Of a stretch of 64,000 nt of DNA, positions 24,901-38,121 are shown one piece after another. How positions within the stretch are numbered: position 1 is the first letter of the stretch; the number at the start of each line of letters is the position of its first letter. Both the position numbers and the translations under genes were made by a program. The stretch is from Rhynchopus sp. YZ270_cl-10 (taxonomy: Eukaryota > Euglenozoa > Diplonemea > Diplonemida > Diplonemidae), in assembly GCA_964035575.1 (NCBI GenBank), contig OZ037878.1, positions 930,001 through 994,000 on the forward strand, read 5' to 3'. Under the pieces are notes generated by a model that saw only the letters and a list, made by a program, of their open reading frames with translations, made no database searches and was not told the DNA's origin.

Positions 24901-27227
24901 TAACGCGTGCGTTCCAACGCATCCGTTCAAACGCATCCGTTCTAACGCATCCGTTCCAACGCATCCGTTCTAACGCATCCGTTCTAACGCATCCGTTCTA
25001 ACGCGTCCGTTCTAACGCGTGCGTTCTAATGCATCCGTTCAAACGCATCCGTTCTAACGCATCCGTTCTAACGCATCCGTTCTAACGCGTCCGTTCTAAC
25101 GCATCCGTTCAAACGCATCCTTTCTAACGCATCCGTTCTGCAGCATCCGTTCAAACGCATCCGTTCTAACGCATCCGTTCTAACGCACCCGTTCTAACGC
25201 ATCCGTTCTAACACACCCGTTCTAACGCATCCGTTCTAACGCATCCGTTCTAACGCATCCGTTCTAACGCATCCGTTCTAACGCATCCGTTCTAACGCAT
25301 CCGTTCTCGCGCATCCGTTCAAACGCATCCGTTCTACCGCATCCGTTCTAACGCATCCGTTCTAACACACCCGTTCTAACGCATCCGTTCTAACGCACCC
25401 GTTCTAACGCATCCGTTCTAACGCATCCGTTCTAACTCATCCGTTCTCGCGCATCCGTTCTAACGCATCCGTTCTAACGCATCCGTTCTAACGCATCCGT
25501 TCTAACGCATCCGTTCTAACGCATCCGTTCTCGCGCATCCGTTCAAACGCATCCGTTCTAACGCATCCGTTCTAACGCGTGCGTTCTAACGCGTGCGTTC
25601 TAACGCGTGCGTTCTAACGCATCCGTTCTAACGCATCCGTTCTGACGCGTGCGTTCTAACGCACCCGTTCCAACGCATCCGTTCTAACGCACCCGTTCTA
25701 ATGCATCCGTTCTAACGCGTGCGTTCTAACGCATCCGTTCTAACGCACCCGTTCTAACGCATCCGTTCCAACGCATCCGTTCAAACGCACCCGTTCTAAC
25801 GCATCCGTTCTAACGCATCCGTTGTAACGCGTCCGTTCTAGCGCGTGCGTTCTAAGGCATCCGTTCTAACGCATCCGTTCAAACGCACCCGTTCTAACGC
25901 ATCCGTTCTAACGCATCCGTTCTAACGCATCCGTTCTCGTGCATCCGTTCAAACGCATCCGTTCTAACGCATCCGTTCTAACGCATCCGTTCTAACGCGT
26001 GCGTTCCAACGCATCCGTTCAAACGCATCCGTTCTAACGCACCCGTTCTAACGCATCCGTTCTAACGCATCCGTTCTAACGCATCCGTTCTAACGCATCC
26101 GTTCTAACGCATCCGTTCTAACGCATCCGTTCTAACGCGTCCGTTCTAACGCATCCGTTCTAACGCATCTGTTCTAACGCGTGCGTTCCAACGCATCCGT
26201 TCAAACGCATCCGTTCCAACGCATCCGTTCTAACGCATCCGTTCTAACGCATCCGTTCTAACGCGTCCGTTCTAACGCGTGCGTTCCAACGCATCCGTTC
26301 AAACGCATCCGTTCTAACGCACCCGTTCTAACGCATCCGTTCCAACGCATCCGTTCTAACGCATCCGTTCTAACGCATCCGTTCAAACGCATCCGTTCTA
26401 ACGCATCCGTTCAAACGCATCCGTTCTCGCGCATCCGTTCTAACGCATCCGTTCTGCAGCATCCGTTCTAACGCATCCGTTCTAACGCATCCGTTCTAAC
26501 GCATCCGTTCTCGCGCATCCGTTCAAACGCATCCGTTCTAACGCATCCGTTCAAACGCATCCGTTCTCGCGCATCCGTTCAAACGCACCCGTTCTAACGC
26601 ATCCGTTCTAACGCATCCGTTCTGCAGCATCCGTTCTAACGCATCCGTTCTAACGCATCCGTTCTAACGCATCCGTTCTCGCGCATCCGTTCAAACGCAT
26701 CCGTTCTAACGCATCCGTTCAAACGCATCCGTTCTCGCGCATCCGTTCAAACGCACCCGTTCTAACGCATCCGTTCTAACGCATCCGTTCTGCAGCATCC
26801 GTTCTAACGCATCCGTTCTAACGCATCCGTTCTAACGCATCCGTTCTCGCGCATCCGTTCAAACGCACCCGTTCTAACGCATCCGTTCTAACGCATCCGT
26901 TCAAACGCACCCGTTCTAACGCATCCGTTCTAACGCATCCGTTCTAACGCATCCGTTCAAACGCATCCTTTCTAACGCATCCGTTCTGCAGCATCCGTTC
27001 TAACGCATCCGTTCAAACGCATCCGTTCTAACGCATCCGTTCTAACGCATCCGTTCTAACGCATCCGTTCTAACGCATCCGTTCAAACGCATCCTTTCTA
27101 ACGCATCCGTTCTAACGCATCCGTTCTAACGCATCCGTTCTAACGCATCCGTTCTAACGCATCCGTTCAAACGCATCCTTTCTAACGCATCCGTTCTAAC
27201 GCATCCGTTCTAACGCATCCGTTCTAA
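21992..27227. repeat. Tandem duplication of a 2,618-bp (187-unit) satellite block
   Basis: Blocks 21992-24609 and 24610-27227 carry the same order of variant units. Examples are the CATACG variant at 22036 and 24654 and the TTGTAACGCG variant at 23205 and 25823, both exactly 2,618 bp apart. The shared order means the 187-unit block was duplicated as one piece. Confidence 0.85.
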
Positions 27228-29929
27228 CGCATCCGTTCTAACGCATCCGTTCAAACGCATCCTTTCTAACGCATCCGTTCTAACGCATCCGTTCTAACGC
27301 ATCCGTTCTAACGCATCCGTTCTAACGCACCCGTTCTAACGCATCCGTTCTAACGCATCCTTTCTAACGCATCCGTTCTAACGCATCCGTTCTAACGCAT
27401 CCGTTCTAACGCGTCCGTTCTAACGCGTGCGTTCTAACGCATCCGTTCAAACGCATCCGTTCTAACGCATCCGTTCAAACGCATCCTTTCTCACGCATCC
27501 GTTCTCACGCATCCGTTCTAACGCATCCGTTCTAACGCATCCGTTCTAACGCACCCGTTCTAACGCATCCGTTCCAACGCATCCTTTCTAACGCATCCGT
27601 TCTAACGCATCCGTTCTAACGCATCCGTTCTAACGCATCCTTTCTAACGCATCCGTTCTAACGCATCCGTTCTAACGCATCCGTTCTAACGCATCCGTTC
27701 TAACGCGTCCGTTCTAACGCGTGCGTTCTAACGCATCCGTTCAAACGCATCCGTTCTAACGCATCCGTTCAAACGCATCCTTTCTCACGCATCCGTTCTC
27801 ACGCATCCGTTCTAACGCATCCGTTCTAACGCATCCGTTCTAACGCACCCGTTCTAACGCATCCGTTCCAACGCATCCTTTCTAACGCATCCGTTCTAAC
27901 GCATCCGTTCTAACGCATCCGTTCTAACGCACCCGTTCTAACGCATCCGTTCCAACGCATCCGTTCTAACGCATCCGTTCTAACGCATCCGTTCTAACGC
28001 ATCCGTTCTAACGCGTCCGTTCTAACGCATCCGTTCAAACGCATCCGTTCAAACGCATCCTTTCTAACGCATCCGTTCTAACGCATCCGTTCTAACGCAT
28101 CCGTTCTAACGCATCCGTTCTAACGCATCCGTTCTAACGCATCCGTTCAAACGCATCCTTTCTAACGCATCCGTTCTAACGCATCCGTTCTAACGCATCC
28201 GTTCTAACGCATCCGTTCTAACGCACCCGTTCTAACGCATCCGTTCCAACGCATCCGTTCTAACGCATCCGTTCTAACGCATCCGTTCTAACGCGTCCGT
28301 TCTAACGCGTGCGTTCTAACGCATCCGTTCAAACGCATCCGTTCTAACGCATCCGTTCTAACGCACCCGTTCTAACGCATCCGTTCTAACGCATCCGTTC
28401 TAACGCGTCCGTTCTAACGCGTGCGTTCTAACGCATCCGTTCAAACGCATCCGTTCAAACGCACCCGTTCTAACGCATCCGTTCTAACGCATCCGTTCTA
28501 ACGCGTCCGTTCTAACGCGTGCGTTCTAACGCATCCGTTCAAACGCATCCGTTCAAACGCACCCGTTCTAACGCATCCGTTCTAACGCATCCGTTCAAAC
28601 GCATCCTTTCTAACGCATCCGTTCTGCAGCATCCGTTCTAACGCATCCGTTCTAACGCATCCGTTCTAACGCATCCGTTCTAACGCGTCCGTTCTAACGC
28701 GTGCGTTCTAACGCGTGCGTTCTAACGCATCCGTTCAAACGCATCCGTTCTAACGCACCCGTTCTAACGCATCCGTTCTAACGCATCCGTTCTAACGCAT
28801 CCGTTCTAACGCATCCGTTCTCGCGCATACGTTCAAACGCATCCGTTCTAACGCATCCGTTCAAACGCATCCGTTCTAACGCATCCGTTCTAACGCATCC
28901 GTTCTAACGCATCCGTTCTCGCGCATCCGTTCAAACGCATCCGTTCTACCGCATCCGTTCAAACGCATCCGTTCTAACGCATCCGTTCTAACGCGTGCGT
29001 TCTAACGCGTGCGTTCTAACGCGTGCGTTCTAACGCATCCGTTCTAACGCATCCGTTCTGACGCATCCGTTCTAACGCGTGCGTTCTAATGCATCCGTTC
29101 AAACGCATCCGTTCTAACGCACCCGTTCTAACGCATCCGTTCTAACGCATCCGTTCTAACGCATCCGTTCTAACGCATCCGTTCTAACGCATCCGTTCTA
29201 ACGCATCCGTTCTAACGCATCCGTTCTAACGCATCCGTTCTAACGCGTGCGTTCCAACGCATCCGTTCAAACGCATCCGTTCTAACGCATACGTTCTAAC
29301 GCGTCCGTTCTAACGCGTGCGTTCTAATGCATCCGTTCAAACGCATCCGTTCTAACGCACCCGTTCTAACGCATCCGTTCTAACGCATCCGTTCTAACGC
29401 ATCCGTTCTAACGCGTGCGTTCCAACGCATCCGTTCAAACGCATCCGTTCTAACGCACCCGTTCTAACGCATCCGTTCTAACGCATCCGTTCTAACGCAT
29501 CCGTTCTAACGCATCCGTTCTAACGCATCCGTTCTAACGCGTGCGTTCCAACGCATCCGTTCAAACGCATCCGTTCTAACGCATCCGTTCCAACGCATCC
29601 GTTCTAACGCATCCGTTCTAACGCATCCGTTCTAACGCGTCCGTTCTAACGCGTGCGTTCTAATGCATCCGTTCAAACGCATCCGTTCTAACGCATCCGT
29701 TCTAACGCATCCGTTCTAACGCGTCCGTTCTAACGCATCCGTTCAAACGCATCCTTTCTAACGCATCCGTTCTGCAGCATCCGTTCAAACGCATCCGTTC
29801 TAACGCATCCGTTCTAACGCACCCGTTCTAACGCATCCGTTCTAACACACCCGTTCTAACGCATCCGTTCTAACGCATCCGTTCTAACGCATCCGTTCTA
29901 ACGCATCCGTTCTAACGCATCCGTTCTAA

Positions 29930-30900
29930 CGCATCCGTTCTCGCGCATCCGTTCAAACGCATCCGTTCTACCGCATCCGTTCTAACGCATCCGTTCTAAC
30001 ACACCCGTTCTAACGCATCCGTTCTAACGCACCCGTTCTAACGCATCCGTTCTAACGCATCCGTTCTAACTCATCCGTTCTCGCGCATCCGTTCTAACGC
30101 ATCCGTTCTAACGCATCCGTTCTAACGCATCCGTTCTAACGCATCCGTTCTAACGCATCCGTTCTCGCGCATCCGTTCAAACGCATCCGTTCTGCCTCAT
30201 CCGTTCTAACGCGTGCGTTCTAACGCGTGCGTTCTAACGCATCCGTTCTAACGCATCCGTTCTAACGCATCCGTTCTCGCGCATCCGTTCAAACGCATCC
30301 GTTCTACCGCATCCGTTCTAACGCATCCGTTCTAACACACCCGTTCTAACGCATCCGTTCTAACGCACCCGTTCTAACGCATCCGTTCTAACGCATCCGT
30401 TCTAACTCATCCGTTCTCGCGCATCCGTTCTAACGCATCCGTTCTAACGCATCCGTTCTAACGCATCCGTTCTAACGCATCCGTTCTAACGCATCCGTTC
30501 TCGCGCATCCGTTCAAACGCATCCGTTCTGCCTCATCCGTTCTAACGCGTGCGTTCTAACGCGTGCGTTCTAACGCATCCGTTCTAACGCATCCGTTCTA
30601 ACGCATCCGTTCTCGCGCATCCGTTCAAACGCATCCGTTCTACCGCATCCGTTCTAACGCATCCGTTCTAACACACCCGTTCTAACGCATCCGTTCTAAC
30701 GCATCCGTTCTAACGCATCCGTTCTAACGCATCCGTTCTAACTCATCCGTTCTCGCGCATCCGTTCTAACGCATCCGTTCTAACGCATCCGTTCTAACGC
30801 ATCCGTTCTAACGCATCCGTTCTAACTCATCCGTTCTCGCGCATCCGTTCAAACGCATCCGTTCTGCCTCATCCGTTCTAACGCGTGCGTTCTAACGCGT
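29930..30900. repeat. 336-bp (24-unit) higher-order repeat, about three copies
   Basis: Variant landmarks repeat at exactly 336-bp steps: TCTGCCTCATCC at 30191, 30527 and 30863, and ACACACCCG at 30000, 30336 and 30672. This is a small, recent tandem amplification inside the larger array. Confidence 0.85.
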
Positions 30901-33900
30901 GCGTTCTAAGGCATCCGTTCAAACGCATCCGTTCTAACGCATCCGTTCTAACGCGTGCGTTCTAACGCGTACGTTCTAACGAACCCGTTCTAACGCATCC
31001 GTTCTAACGCGTGCGTTCTAACGCGTACGTTCTAACGAACCCGTTCTAACGCATCCGTTCTAACACATCCGTTCTAACGCACCCGTTCTAACGCATCCGT
31101 TCTAACGCGTCCGTTCTAACGCACCCGTTCTAACGCATCCGTTCAAACGCACCCGTTCTTACGCATCCGTTCTAATGCATCCGTTCTAACGCATCCGTTC
31201 TCGCGCATCCGTTCAAACGCATCCGTTCTACCGCATCCGTTCAAACGCATCCGTTCTAACGCATCCGTTCTAACGCGTGCGTTCTAACGCGTGCGTTCTA
31301 ACGCGTGCGTTCTAACGCATCCGTTCTAACGCATCCGTTCTAACGCATCCGTTCTAACGCATCCGTTCTAACGCACCCGTTCTAACGCATCCGTTCTAAC
31401 GCGTCCGTTCTAACGCACCCGTTCTAACGCATCCGTTCAAACGCACCCGTTCTTACGCATCCGTTCTAATGCATCCGTTCTAACGCATCCGTTCTCGCGC
31501 ATCCGTTCAAACGCATCCGTTCTACCGCATCCGTTCAAACGCATCCGTTCTAACGCATCCGTTCTAACGCGTGCGTTCTAACGCGTGCGTTCTAACGCGT
31601 GCGTTCTAACGCATCCGTTCAAACGCATCCTTTCTAACGCATCCGTTCTAACGCATCCGTTCTAACGCATCCGTTCTAACGCATCCGTTCTAACGCATCC
31701 GTTCTAACGCATCCGTTCTCGCGCATCCGTTCAAACGCATCCGTTCTAACGCATCCGTTCAAACGCATCCGTTCTCGCGCATCCGTTCAAACGCACCCGT
31801 TCTAACGCATCCGTTCTAACGCATCCGTTCTGCAGCATCCGTTCTAACGCATCCGTTCTAACGCATCCGTTCTAACGCATCCGTTCTCGCGCATCCGTTC
31901 AAACGCATCCGTTCTAACGCATCCGTTCAAACGCATCCGTTCTCGCGCATCCGTTCAAACGCACCCGTTCTAACGCATCCGTTCTAACGCATCCGTTCTG
32001 CAGCATCCGTTCTAACGCATCCGTTCTAACGCATCCGTTCTAACGCATCCGTTCTCGCGCATCCGTTCAAACGCACCCGTTCTAACGCATCCGTTCTAAC
32101 GCATCCGTTCTAACGCATCCGTTCTAACGCATCCGTTCTCGCGCATCCGTTCAAACGCACCCGTTCTAACGCATCCGTTCTAACGCATCCGTTCAAACGC
32201 ACCCGTTCTAACGCATCCGTTCTAACGCATCCGTTCTAACGCATCCGTTCAAACGCATCCTTTCTAACGCATCCGTTCTGCAGCATCCGTTCTAACGCAT
32301 CCGTTCAAACGCATCCGTTCTAACGCATCCGTTCTAACGCATCCGTTCTAACGCATCCGTTCTAACGCATCCGTTCAAACGCATCCTTTCTAACGCATCC
32401 GTTCTAACGCATCCGTTCTAACGCATCCGTTCTAACGCATCCGTTCTAACGCATCCGTTCAAACGCATCCTTTCTAACGCATCCGTTCTAACGCATCCGT
32501 TCTAACGCATCCGTTCTAACGCATCCGTTCTAACGCATCCGTTCTAACGCATCCGTTCAAACGCATCCTTTCTAACGCATCCGTTCTAACGCATCCGTTC
32601 TAACGCATCCGTTCTAACGCATCCGTTCTAACGCACCCGTTCTAACGCATCCGTTCTAACGCATCCTTTCTAACGCATCCGTTCTAACGCATCCGTTCTA
32701 ACGCATCCGTTCTAACGCATCCGTTCTAACGCGTCCGTTCTAACGCGTGCGTTCTAACGCATCCGTTCAAACGCATCCGTTCTAACGCATCCGTTCAAAC
32801 GCATCCTTTCTCACGCATCCGTTCTCACGCATCCGTTCTAACGCATCCGTTCTAACGCATCCGTTCTAACGCACCCGTTCTAACGCATCCGTTCCAACGC
32901 ATCCTTTCTAACGCATCCGTTCTAACGCATCCGTTCTAACGCATCCGTTCTAACGCATCCTTTCTAACGCATCCGTTCTAACGCATCCGTTCTAACGCAT
33001 CCGTTCTAACGCATCCGTTCTAACGCGTCCGTTCTAACGCGTGCGTTCTAACGCATCCGTTCAAACGCATCCGTTCTAACGCATCCGTTCAAACGCATCC
33101 TTTCTCACGCATCCGTTCTCACGCATCCGTTCTAACGCATCCGTTCTAACGCATCCGTTCCAACGCATCCTTTCTAACGCATCCGTTCTAACGCATCCGT
33201 TCTAACGCATCCGTTCTAACGCACCCGTTCTAACGCATCCGTTCCAACGCATCCTTTCTAACGCATCCGTTCTAACGCATCCGTTCTAACGCATCCGTTC
33301 TAACGCACCCGTTCTAACGCATCCGTTCCAACGCATCCGTTCTAACGCATCCGTTCTAACGCATCCGTTCTAACGCATCCGTTCTAACGCGTCCGTTCTA
33401 ACGCATCCGTTCAAACGCATCCGTTCAAACGCATCCTTTCTAACGCATCCGTTCTAACGCATCCGTTCTAACGCATCCGTTCTAACGCATCCGTTCTAAC
33501 GCATCCGTTCTAACGCATCCGTTCAAACGCATCCTTTCTAACGCATCCGTTCTAACGCATCCGTTCTAACGCATCCGTTCTAACGCATCCGTTCTAACGC
33601 ACCCGTTCTAACGCATCCGTTCCAACGCATCCGTTCTAACGCATCCGTTCTAACGCATCCGTTCTAACGCGTCCGTTCTAACGCGTGCGTTCTAACGCAT
33701 CCGTTCAAACGCATCCGTTCTAACGCATCCGTTCTAACGCACCCGTTCTAACGCATCCGTTCTAACGCATCCGTTCTAACGCGTCCGTTCTAACGCGTGC
33801 GTTCTAACGCATCCGTTCAAACGCATCCGTTCAAACGCACCCGTTCTAACGCATCCGTTCTAACGCATCCGTTCTAACGCGTCCGTTCTAACGCGTGCGT

Positions 33901-34641
33901 TCTAACGCATCCGTTCAAACGCATCCGTTCAAACGCACCCGTTCTAACGCATCCGTTCTAACGCATCCGTTCAAACGCATCCTTTCTAACGCATCCGTTC
34001 TGCAGCATCCGTTCTAACGCATCCGTTCTAACGCATCCGTTCTAACGCATCCGTTCTAACGCGTCCGTTCTAACGCGTGCGTTCTAACGCGTGCGTTCTA
34101 ACGCATCCGTTCAAACGCATCCGTTCTAACGCACCCGTTCTAACGCATCCGTTCTAACGCATCCGTTCTAACGCATCCGTTCTAACGCATCCGTTCTCGC
34201 GCATACGTTCAAACGCATCCGTTCTAACGCATCCGTTCAAACGCATCCGTTCTAACGCATCCGTTCTAACGCATCCGTTCTAACGCATCCGTTCTCGCGC
34301 ATCCGTTCAAACGCATCCGTTCTACCGCATCCGTTCAAACGCATCCGTTCTAACGCATCCGTTCTAACGCGTGCGTTCTAACGCGTGCGTTCTAACGCGT
34401 GCGTTCTAACGCATCCGTTCTAACGCATCCGTTCTGACGCGTGCGTTCTAACGCACCCGTTCTAACGCATCCGTTCTAACGCATCCGTTCTAATGCATCC
34501 GTTCTAACGCATCCGTTCTCGCGCATCCGTTCAAACGCATCCGTTCTAACGCACCCGTTCTAACGCATCCGTTCTAACGCATCCGTTCTAACGCATCCGT
34601 TCTAACGCATCCGTTCTAACGCATCCGTTCTAACGCATCCG

Positions 34642-35639
34642 TTCTAACGCATCCGTTCTAACGCATCCGTTCTAACGCATCCGTTCTAACGCGTGCGTTC
34701 CAACGCATCCGTTCAAACGCATCCGTTCTAACGCATACGTTCTAACGCGTCCGTTCTAACGCGTGCGTTCTAATGCATCCGTTCAAACGCATCCGTTCTA
34801 ACGCACCCGTTCTAACGCATCCGTTCTAACGCATCCGTTCTAACGCATCCGTTCTAACGCGTGCGTTCCAACGCATCCGTTCAAACGCATCCGTTCTAAC
34901 GCACCCGTTCTAACGCATCCGTTCTAACGCATCCGTTCTAACGCATCCGTTCTAACGCATCCGTTCTAACGCATCCGTTCTAACGCGTGCGTTCCAACGC
35001 ATCCGTTCAAACGCATCCGTTCTAACGCATCCGTTCCAACGCATCCGTTCTAACGCATCCGTTCTAACGCATCCGTTCTAACGCGTCCGTTCTAACGCGT
35101 GCGTTCTAATGCATCCGTTCAAACGCATCCGTTCTAACGCATCCGTTCTAACGCATCCGTTCTAACGCGTCCGTTCTAACGCATCCGTTCAAACGCATCC
35201 TTTCTAACGCATCCGTTCTGCAGCATCCGTTCAAACGCATCCGTTCTAACGCATCCGTTCTAACGCACCCGTTCTAACGCATCCGTTCTAACACACCCGT
35301 TCTAACGCATCCGTTCTAACGCATCCGTTCTAACGCATCCGTTCTAACGCATCCGTTCTAACGCATCCGTTCTAACGCATCCGTTCTCGCGCATCCGTTC
35401 AAACGCATCCGTTCTACCGCATCCGTTCTAACGCATCCGTTCTAACACACCCGTTCTAACGCATCCGTTCTAACGCACCCGTTCTAACGCATCCGTTCTA
35501 ACGCATCCGTTCTAACTCATCCGTTCTCGCGCATCCGTTCTAACGCATCCGTTCTAACGCATCCGTTCTAACGCATCCGTTCTAACGCATCCGTTCTAAC
35601 GCATCCGTTCTCGCGCATCCGTTCAAACGCATCCGTTCT
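34642..35639. repeat. Satellite segment identical to one 10,080 bp away
   Basis: Bases 34642-35639 match 24562-25559 base for base over about 1 kb, at an offset of 10,080 bp (720 units). The match ends at both sides with unit-level changes. It indicates copying of kilobase pieces within the array. Confidence 0.85.
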
Positions 35640-37474
35640 GCCTCATCCGTTCTAACGCGTGCGTTCTAACGCGTGCGTTCTAACGCATCCGTTCTAACGC
35701 ATCCGTTCTAACGCATCCGTTCTCGCGCATCCGTTCAAACGCATCCGTTCTACCGCATCCGTTCTAACGCATCCGTTCTAACACACCCGTTCTAACGCAT
35801 CCGTTCTAACGCATCCGTTCTAACGCATCCGTTCTAACGCATCCGTTCTAACTCATCCGTTCTCGCGCATCCGTTCTAACGCATCCGTTCTAACGCATCC
35901 GTTCTAACGCATCCGTTCTAACGCATCCGTTCTAACTCATCCGTTCTCGCGCATCCGTTCAAACGCATCCGTTCTGCCTCATCCGTTCTAACGCGTGCGT
36001 TCTAACGCGTGCGTTCTAAGGCATCCGTTCAAACGCATCCGTTCTAACGCATCCGTTCTAACACATCCGTTCTAACGCACCCGTTCTAACGCATCCGTTC
36101 TAACGCGTGCGTTCTAACGCGTACGTTCTAACGAACCCGTTCTAACGCATCCGTTCTAACACATCCGTTCTAACGCACCCGTTCTAACGCATCCGTTCTA
36201 ACGCGTCCGTTCTAACGCACCCGTTCTAACGCATCCGTTCAAACGCACCCGTTCTTACGCATCCGTTCTAATGCATCCGTTCTAACGCATCCGTTCTCGC
36301 GCATCCGTTCAAACGCATCCGTTCTACCGCATCCGTTCAAACGCATCCGTTCTAACGCATCCGTTCTAACGCGTGCGTTCTAACGCGTGCGTTCTAACGC
36401 GTGCGTTCTAACGCATCCGTTCTAACGCATCCGTTCTGACGCGTGCGTTCTAACGCACCCGTTCTAACGCATCCGTTCTAACGCATCCGTTCTAATGCAT
36501 CCGTTCTAACGCATCCGTTCTCGCGCATCCGTTCAAACGCATCCGTTCTACCGCATCCGTTCAAACGCATCCGTTCTAACGCATCCGTTCTAACGCGTGC
36601 GTTCTAACGCGTGCGTTCTAACGCGTGCGTTCTAACGCATCCGTTCTAACGCATCCGTTCTGACGCATCCGTTCTAACGCGTGCGTTCTAACGCATCCGT
36701 TCTAACGCACCCGTTCTAACGCATCCGTTCCAACGCATCCGTTCAAACGCACCCGTTCTACCGCATCCGTTCTAACGCACCCGTTCCAACGCATCCGTTC
36801 TAACGCACCCGTTCTAACGCATCCGTTCTAACGCGTGCGTTCTAACGCATCCGTTCTAACGCACCCGTTCTAACGCATCCGTTCCAACGCATCCGTTCAA
36901 ACGCACCCGTTCTAACGCATCCGTTCTAACGCATCCGTTGTAACGCGTCCGTTCTAGCGCGTGCGTTCTAAGGCATCCGTTCTAACGCATCCGTTCAAAC
37001 GCACCCGTTCTAACGCATCCGTTCTAACGCATCCGTTCTAACGCATCCGTTCTCGTGCATCCGTTCAAACGCATCCGTTCTAACGCATCCGTTCTAACGC
37101 ATCCGTTCTAACGCATCCTTTCTAACGCATCCGTTCTGACGCATCCGTTCCAACGAGTCAGTTCGAACCTATCCTTTCTAACGCGTCCGTTCTAACGCGT
37201 CCGTTCTAACGCGTCCGTTCTAATACATCCGTTCAAACGCATCCGTTCCAACGAGTCAGTTCGAACCTATCCTTTCTAACGCGTCTGTTCTAACGCGTCC
37301 GTTCTAACGCGTCCGTTCTAACGCACCCGTTCTTACGGGTGCGTTCTAACGCATCCGTTCTAACGCGTGCGTTCTAACGCATCCGTTATAACGCATCCGT
37401 TCAAACGCATCCGTTCTAACGCGTGCGTTCTAACGCATCCGTTTTAACGCATCCGTTTTAGCGCACCCGTTCCG

Positions 37475-38121
37475 CCCCCAGCATATTTCCTCCCTCACGA
37501 TATCGAAAGTGGGAAGGGTGTGTATATCGTCACGATCCTTCGGATTTCATATTTTTTTTTCCATTTTGGTGTACAACTCCATCTTTCTTGAAAGAATTTT
37601 TTCTAAATCATTTTTTTTTCCCCCTATTTGCAAACCCGCAAACCCGGGTACGTTGAAATACCCCTTTTTTTGATTAAGCACGAGTGGCCGAAGTTCATCT
37701 GTCCAACTTTTTTTGTTTTATCTAGAGTCAGTGGAGTCATCCACATGTTTCATATCCGCCAGCAAGGTAGGGTCAAATGCTTGCAAACATGAGAAAACAG
37801 TCTTGTTTCACAACACCTTTCAGGGTTGTGAATGAGGGGGAAAGGGGATGAAAACAGTCTCAAAAACAATCGAAGAGCAAACTAGGGTGCATTTGTGCCA
37901 CAGATAATACTTTTAAAAAAAAGTGTGGGGTACTGTGATTTGTAGGTTATGATGAGGTCAGTCCTGAGCTGGTGGCCGTGTTGCGCAATTCCAAGCGCGT
38001 GGTGATTACAAACCTTTTCAACGTTTCCTGTTAGCTTGATCGACTCTGATGACAAACATTCTGACACAAAACAGCAGCACACCTCAGCAGAGACACAGCA
38101 CAAAACACAAAAAACACAAAA
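37475..38121. other. Spacer and 5' region of the first Ubl-LRR gene
   Basis: AT-rich spacer after the satellite with T-runs (37549-37560, 37612-37619). Bases 38003-38089, containing CAACGTTTCCTG and CAAACATTCTGACACAAAAC, recur at 39507-39604 upstream of the second Ubl-LRR gene and probably belong to the promoter or leader. An A/C-rich leader (CACAAAAAACACAAAA) sits directly before the ATG in both genes. Confidence 0.5.

Larger units (their letters stand above)
16091..37474. repeat. 14-bp satellite array, right part
   Basis: About 1,527 more copies of the same 14-bp unit. Rare variant units act as landmarks and always fall a multiple of 14 apart. The TTG variant before TAACGCGTCCG occurs at 18291, 23205, 25823 and 36939, which are 351, 187 and 794 units apart. 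The CTGCAG variant gives the same result on both sides of the mobile element once 859 bp is subtracted. The last 330 bp (37140-37474) is the most diverged part and includes two copies of an odd block reading GAGTCAGTTCGAACCTATCC. The array ends near 37474. Confidence 0.97.

Noticed and set aside
37155-37172. tRNA box B-like GTTCGAACC in the satellite edge
   Set aside because: It is a variant of the satellite unit, in register, with no A-box or tRNA fold around it.
6951-37474. CRISPR-like array
   Set aside because: The unit is 14 bp with no spacers between units, and the surrounding genes are eukaryotic.
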